64,000 nucleotides of DNA from Citrus sinensis (Eukaryota > Streptophyta > Magnoliopsida > Sapindales > Rutaceae): positions 18,333,501-18,397,500 of the forward strand of contig NC_068556.1 in NCBI RefSeq assembly GCF_022201045.2, read 5' to 3'. The stretch's first letter is position 1, and each line of letters begins with the position of its first letter. Positions 58,757 through 64,000 of this stretch are shown one piece after another. Under the pieces are notes generated by a model, which worked only from the letters and a program-made list of their open reading frames with translations, did no database searches and had not been told where the DNA came from. Both the position numbers and the translations under genes were made by a program.

Positions 58757-59936
58757 TCATTTTTTAAACATGGAGGGAATCATCCGCGCCGGAGCTGCAG
58801 TTATCGGTTGACCATCCCAACCTATATACATAATACATCAACACACAAAATCATTGATTACTATTAATTAATGTGATATGGTAATAATTGAGAGAAATAT
58901 AACGTTGTGAATTATGTATTTCAACTATATATGTAAGTGTAAGAATAGTAGCACAACCTCTAGATGGGTCGAGTCCCCTACTTCTGAGCTCGGCGTGTTC
59001 TTGGCAAAGAGCGCAGGTTTCGCAGAAGCAATGAACACAGCAATCACAGAAAGAATTTCCCTGCAAGCCGTATTTCTTTCGTAGTTTGCCTCTATACACG
59101 CATGAGAGGAGGCAGTTGCATGCAAATAGAGATAGAATTACGTATACAAAACCTTGAGTGCAGCAAGCTACAACACAAAAATTAGCCGCAGGAAGAAATA
59201 AGATGCTTCATTTTTATTTTTTTTTGGTTTTTTAATTAATTATTAATCGTCAATGCTCAAACGTTTTTGTAATTTGATACTGTGTCTGAGAAATTATACT
59301 TACAGCTTTGTCCTTCATCCAATATTTCTGCGATTTGACCGAAGGTGACACATGGGAGCCAACATGTTATGCAACCTGCGGTGACTCATCAGTTAAATAA
59401 ATTCAACCGGCTACATTTAACTTAATTACGAACAAAAAAATCATGCACATAAAATATGAGTAAGTAGATGGATTTGTGGCCAGAATCAACAAGAATTTGG
59501 ATTTCACGTTGATATGACCTCAATTGGAGTGCGATAACATTAAAAGCTCCGCTCAACTTAGATTAATATGAGATTTAAATTTGATTTCTAAGAGTAATAT
59601 CAAAGTTCTATAATATAAAAATCAAGACCATTATGATAAAAAAAATTAAATATATGAAAAAAAAAGAATATGAAATCATAGAATTCAATTATTTTCGCTA
59701 GTCCTAACCTTAAATTCGCATTTTGAAATGTGTCACCGTAATAAAAAATGAATGGCAATAAACAACAATCAACTAATGAGTGAAATTGGTAAATGTTATT
59801 AGCTCACATATTAACATTCGGATAGATGATATAATTGGATCATATGAGATGGAGTGAACTTACATGTAGCACAGTCATTTCCACAGCCACAAAACTGTGC
59901 TTTCCATTGGGCAGGCTGGCCAATACCAAATTTCAT
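58757..59936 (-). CDS. PLANT CADMIUM RESISTANCE (PCR) / PLAC8-family membrane protein
   Basis: Four exons on the minus strand: 59864-59936, 59304-59375, 58958-59167 and 58757-58821 (420 nt, 139 aa). PCR/CNR proteins are small Cys-rich plasma-membrane proteins implicated in export or transport of Cd, Zn or Ca, or in organ-size control. Order: MKFGIGQPAQWKAQFCGCGN, DCATCCITCWLPCVTFGQIA, EILDEGQSSCCTQG, a membrane segment at about 55-73 (FVYVILSLFACNCLLSCVY), YRGKLRKKYGL, then the Cys cluster CDCCVHCFCETCALCQEHAE and LRSRGLDPSRGWDGQ. The family motif is normally C-C-x-x-x-x-C-P-C; here it reads C-C-I-T-C-W-L-P-C, so position 31 is Leu. Length is typical (about 130-190 aa). Which PCR number it corresponds to cannot be told. 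Confidence 0.88.
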
Positions 59937-60017
59937 CCTTCGATTCCTTGAAGCAACAGAAAAAAAAAAAAAAAAAAAAAGTTCTGACCTGTAGGCTGGA
60001 GCTTCTAAATTGCACCA

Positions 60018-60027
60018 ATTTATATAA
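60018..60027 (-). promoter_or_regulatory. Probable TATA box of the PCR-like gene
   Basis: Read on the minus strand this is GTTATATAAATT-like, 82 or more bases before the ATG at 59936. That predicts a leader of about 50-60 nt, which would contain the A-run at about 59950-59970 (T-run on the coding strand). Confidence 0.5.
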
Positions 60028-60612
60028 CTGTCAAATAAAATAAAATAAACATATCTCTTTAACTGGCAAGAGCTGTCCTCGTCGTTATCTGGGTGCCCTT
60101 ATTTTCACAATTTTTTTTTCAGATTCTTCTAAATGGTCGGCAATTAATTCTAATAGAGATCATATACATTTTAAATCAAAATTTCGTCGCAAATGCCGTC
60201 CTTGAACTTTGTAAGATCCTAAATAAGAATAATATCTAGCTTTTGTTGTGGTCTGTGACAACGTTTTATTCGATTCTAACAACAATTTCTGTCCGTACAA
60301 GGGACTTTGGTCAGCTATCAATCCTTTTATTTGAATAATGAGTAACTTCTTCTTTAATCATTTAAATGAAATTTCATGGTAACTTCCTGTGCGGTAGAAT
60401 GCATTATCTCAATTTTTTTAATATAAATATTATTGTTGGCACCAAGATTTTTGTATAGAGGAGAGATCTGATTTAACGCCTTGGCAGTTTGGGGAAGTTC
60501 CGGTCTTTTGTTACGATGCTCTTCATTTACAAAACAAAAGAGATCGTAAGGGCGCCAGTGTTGTTACCGCGAGAACCCTCTGATATTTAAGTTAAAGATT
60601 TGAAGTTGCCAA
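60028..60612. other. PCR-like gene upstream region
   Basis: No gene is seen. AT-rich, with no recognisable repeat. Confidence 0.35.
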
Positions 60613-61222
60613 CACTACTACAATAAATTCAATAGATGACATTCGATAGATGACTCGCGTCTAAACAACTGTTATCTTTTCTTTTAGATGACTTCTTTCG
60701 TAGGTACAAAGTGATCTATGATAATTTTAATTTCATAAGAAGTTAAAAGATGATTCATTATCCAAAAACATATTATATTTTACAAGGTAAAAGTATGACT
60801 CGTAGTTTAAAAAACGTCATTTTTATACATATGTATAAATAAAAAAATTACCCTAACTTCACTCAAATCCCTAATTTTTTTGAGTTGTACCTCGATCTCC
60901 CTCTCTCCCTCTCTCCCTCTCTCGTCTTTACTCTTCCCAAAATTTCTCACTAAAATACCACCCTTTTGCAACTGTCCCCAAATAAGCAACCCTAATTTCA
61001 TCTCTTCTACAGTTACTATTTTAAATTTTTAGCCATCGCTCTTGAGGAGTGAAGAAACGCAAAGTGGGATTGAAGAGAGAGAAAATATTTAAGTAAATCC
61101 CAGTCTCAAACCACGAAGAGCAAGTGAAAAATTGAAGATTTGAAAGTTTGGGTTCACATCTTCCAGAAACATAATAAAGCATTTGACACTTTTGATTTTA
61201 AAAGGCTTCTTACAGTGTAGTG
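60613..61222. mobile_element. Probable 610-bp non-autonomous CACTA-type element
   Basis: The left end CACTACTACAATAAATTC and the right end TTACAGTGTAGTG give inverted CACTAC termini. Near the left end the word GATGAC recurs (CAATAGATGAC, CGATAGATGAC, TTTAGATGAC), as expected for CACTA subterminal repeats. The 3-bp flanks (CAA and TTT) do not match, so the boundaries or the class may be wrong. An open frame inside (60807-61001, minus) comes from a (TCCC)n-rich tract and is not a gene. Confidence 0.4.
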
Positions 61223-61234
61223 TTTTTTTTTATT

Positions 61235-61735
61235 GAGTAAAACCCGTTTAGTCTCTGTATTTTTAAAAACACTTGGAAACATCTTTATCGTTACTTTTTT
61301 TTTTTGGCTTACTTTTACAATATCACCATTTTATAATAATTTTTTCTTTAGACATTAATAAAAAGAAAATAACTAAATTACCAATTTAACCCTAAAAAAT
61401 AAAAATAAAAATTATATTAATTTTTAATTATCAAAAATTAAATTGTCAAAATTGTATGCAAACTACCAAGTATGCAAATGGTGCTTGCAAAAAAATTAAC
61501 ATAATTTTGTTTAATTTTCTAAGGCTAAATTGGTAATTTAATTATTTTCTTTTTATTAATGTCCTAAAAAAATTATTGTAAAAGAGTAATATTGTAAAAG
61601 TAAGTCAAAAGAAATAAAAATTAATAGTAGGAGTATCAATACTTTAACTGCAGAGATGTTTCAAGATATTTTTAAAAATACATGAACTAAATATACACTA
61701 ATATTAAAATATAGAGACTAAATTGACTTTTATCC
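61235..61735. mobile_element. 501-bp fold-back MITE (Mutator-type) with 9-bp target duplication
   Basis: The arms are about 170 bp. Left TTAGTCTCTGTATTTTTAAA is matched by right TTAATATAGAGACTAAATTG-type sequence. GGCTTACTTTTACAATATCA is matched by AATATTGTAAAAGTAAGTCA, and AGACATTAATAAAAAGAAAA by TTTTCTTTTTATTAATGTCC. Flanks are a perfect 9-bp TTTTTTATT at 61226-61234 and 61736-61744 (T-rich, so slightly less informative). It directly abuts the CACTA-like right end. Confidence 0.82.
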
Positions 61736-61744
61736 TTTTTTATT

Positions 61745-64000
61745 TCTTTAATTTGTTTAATTCATTGAAAACAATGATGGTTCATTTATTTGGGGGTAGT
61801 TTACGTGAATGAGATCTTTTTTTTTCCCATTTCTTTTCATGATTCATGTTTGAATGTTATATATGGAATCGGTGCATTTAAAGAAAAAATAGTGGATTTG
61901 GAAAATTTGAGTAAATGTCGGGTATCTTAAGAATGGGATTTATTTATTTATTATTATTGTTGCTGCTGCTGCTATTATTATTATTATTTAGATTGTTTGA
62001 AATTTGGATATATATTTAGTTAAAGAGAGAGGAGAGTTGTGAGCTTTTGGTGACTGTTTTCAGGACCAAGGTACCTTACCTCGTGATCAAAAGTACATGT
62101 TTATAGAAAGACTTCTTCAAACCCATGTCGTACTCAAAGTATCCCTAAAAGATGACACATATATAAATTAGTCCTGGTTGGATAATAATATTGTAATTGT
62201 AAAAGTACTTAGGATTTCTTACTCGACCTAAGTGATCAGTTAAGTGAAGTACAACAATTATCATAATGAAATTCGTTTAAAATGAACTGACATGTGTGTG
62301 TGATGTGACATTCATACAATGAATAATGGAATTTTATAAATTTTTAAGTAAATTACATTACTTTGTGCTTTCGCAATCCACACCATGAATGTTAATGTCA
62401 CATTCTTAAATTTTTTTTTCTAAAATAGATAGACGGTATGTATCTATTTACTCAATCACATCTATTACTCATGTTCAATTCCTCTAGTGATTGGAGTTAA
62501 GTTTTTCCAAAATTTTGCCTAGCATAATTCATTGTAAACTTGCATTGCTCTATATCTAGTCTAAGATTGGTGCTAGTGCTACCTCAATAAGTCCCTATTT
62601 TTGAATTTACAATTTAACTAAAAATAAGATTAAAAAATCACGAAGATTGTGCATCGAAGAAGCCTTTAATTGAAGCAATAAGAAAACGAATGGGATAACA
62701 AATATAAGAAGGGAAGGTTGATTATCTATAAGAAGGCGACGGTTGTCAAAGCCAGCAAAAATAAATACTTACTTTAAATAAATTGCATTTAGTAATTGAG
62801 TAGAGTCGTGTTCACAGAGATCGGTAATTATTTAAATCCTTTTAAAAATATAAAATGCAAAATGGTGGAATTGTTGACAATAATAAAAATCAAATTAAAA
62901 TAAAAAGAACGCAAATTAAAATTGTAATTCAAATTGGGGAAACTCTGGTTGAAGGAATTAACTCAGCTTGATTCGAATACTGATAATTGATTCAAATATA
63001 AATTATTACTACTTATGAATAGACCGGTTATACCTACTGAGACCCTCTAATAGCCAATCTCTCGTTAACTAGTCGATAACCAAGGTACGACTACGACTAT
63101 TGGTTATTTTTCTAATCAATAGACAACCCTAGATACGATCATAGGATTTAATCAATTGACAGCCTGAAAAACCAAAGAGACTCAAATCCTAATCAACAAA
63201 CGCATACGATGGTTCATTTAAATTAGATTATTTATTCTCATAACACAACGCACTGCTATGCTATTTGTCACAAACATTAAAATCTTCAAAAGATGAATCT
63301 TTTAATTGACAATAGATTAAGTTGATAATTAAATAGTGGCGAATTATCTAATTAACAAATATAATCATGACAATAATTCAGAGAATAAACAAATACCCAA
63401 AAAGTAATAAAACAATTAAAGTATAAGAAAGATCTCACAGTAGTGATGAATCAAAGCTTCATTAACCTTTAACCAGAATAATAGGTTTAGTTCTTCATAG
63501 AGAGAAGAGAAAAATTTAGATCTAGGGTTTCTTTCTTTTCAAAAAGTCTCTCTTTTCACAATAGATTTCTCCCTTAAATATTGTTCTCTCTCTTTTCCTC
63601 TAGAGTTCTTTTTAAAATAAAATACTAATATTTGAAATATTAAATTCATAATTATAAAAATAACCAAAAATACAAAACACATTAAACTAAAAACTGTAGG
63701 TCCGTAGTTGACAGCACACGTCCACGCCTTATCAATAAAGTTCTTTTGATGCTCATAATTTCTCCAGTAAAATAATTATTCTCAAACATAATCTTGTAGC
63801 TCAATTTTAGCACCAATCAATAGAATTGCACTTACAAAAATAAAACACAAGTAAATTATTATTATTAAGTGCAAAATATCGATATTAAAGGAAGTAAGTA
63901 ATGTAAAACTAGTGCATAAATTGCACTCTAACAGAAGGCATCACTTGAGTTTATGATTTTGATAAGCCTTTGAGGCAGATCAAGCGGGGTGGGCATTTTT
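61745..64000. other. AT-rich intergenic end of the window
   Basis: No gene is recognised. Bases about 61950-61990 carry (TTA)n and (TGC)n tracts. From about 62750 to the end the sequence has a repeat-like character: GAGTAGAGTCGTGTTCACAG, then GGAATTAACTCAGCTTGATT, AACCAAGGTACGACTACG, a CTCTCTCTTTT block and GTGCATAAATTGCACTC. This reminds me of non-coding parts of retrotransposon-derived elements, but no LTR pair, PBS or ORF was found. Confidence 0.3.

Noticed and set aside
58617-58811. Plus-strand 64-codon ORF
   Set aside because: It overlaps the last exon of the minus-strand PCR-like gene and has no supporting features.
60807-61001. Minus-strand ORF rich in Arg/Glu/Gly
   Set aside because: Comes from a (CTCTCCCT)n-type tract inside the CACTA-like element.
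1-64000. CRISPR arrays, prokaryotic operons, integrated viral genes, rRNA or tRNA genes
   Set aside because: None was seen. Repeats here are transposon ends or microsatellites, not regularly spaced arrays, and no tRNA-like cloverleaf stood out by eye, though a tRNA search program was not available.

Overview
The window is plant nuclear DNA. It is AT-rich and carries intron-containing genes with GT-AG borders, plastid- and mitochondrion-targeted proteins, plant-specific families (MORF, NPG-related, PLANT CADMIUM RESISTANCE) and many short non-autonomous transposons. The gene set fits a eudicot. A woody rosid such as Citrus is my guess from general resemblance only. There are no bacterial operons, CRISPR arrays, viral genes or rRNA genes, and I recognised no tRNA gene.

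Genes, left to right: MORF3, a mitochondrial RNA-editing factor (664-2626, +). A U2AF large-subunit-like RS/RRM protein with nine coding exons (6056-14151, +). Plastid ribosomal protein bL28c (16660-18040, +). The beta subunit of eIF2B (19590-22633, -), complete apart from one in-frame TGA in exon 6. An NPG-related TPR protein (24446-28597, -). A secreted glycine-rich protein (30749-31798, -). After about 10 kb of repeats comes a small intronless protein resembling EDA6/MEE37 (41673-42140, +). Two tandem, apparently intact PMP22 peroxisomal membrane protein genes follow (48640-52079 and 52950-54360, both -). Last is a PLANT CADMIUM RESISTANCE/PLAC8 protein (58757-59936, -). All exon borders were worked out by hand from frame, splice sites and family knowledge, and in each gene the exon lengths add up to an unbroken frame, apart from the TGA in eIF2B-beta.

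The genes do not form a pathway. They are ordinary housekeeping and membrane genes lying next to each other, as is usual in plants.

Most structure outside the genes is transposon-derived, and much of it can be delimited to the base by target-site duplications (TSDs). There are five fold-back (Mutator-type) MITEs with 9-bp TSDs. One is nested in an older element, and two are 416-bp family members inserted 24 bp apart. There are several Tourist/PIF-type MITEs with 3-bp TTA/TAA TSDs, including a family present four times. There is also a 954-bp hAT-type element with a perfect 8-bp TSD, a tRNA-like SINE family, a LINE 3' relic and a probable CACTA element.

The points most worth a second look are the conserved Arg codon turned into TGA in eIF2B-beta, a U2AF-homology domain split by about 184 acidic residues, a start-stop upstream ORF overlapping the start of the EDA6-like gene, a Cys-to-Leu change in the hallmark motif of the PCR protein, the tandem PMP22 pair, and the paired and nested MITEs. 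I found no convincing new multi-gene system.
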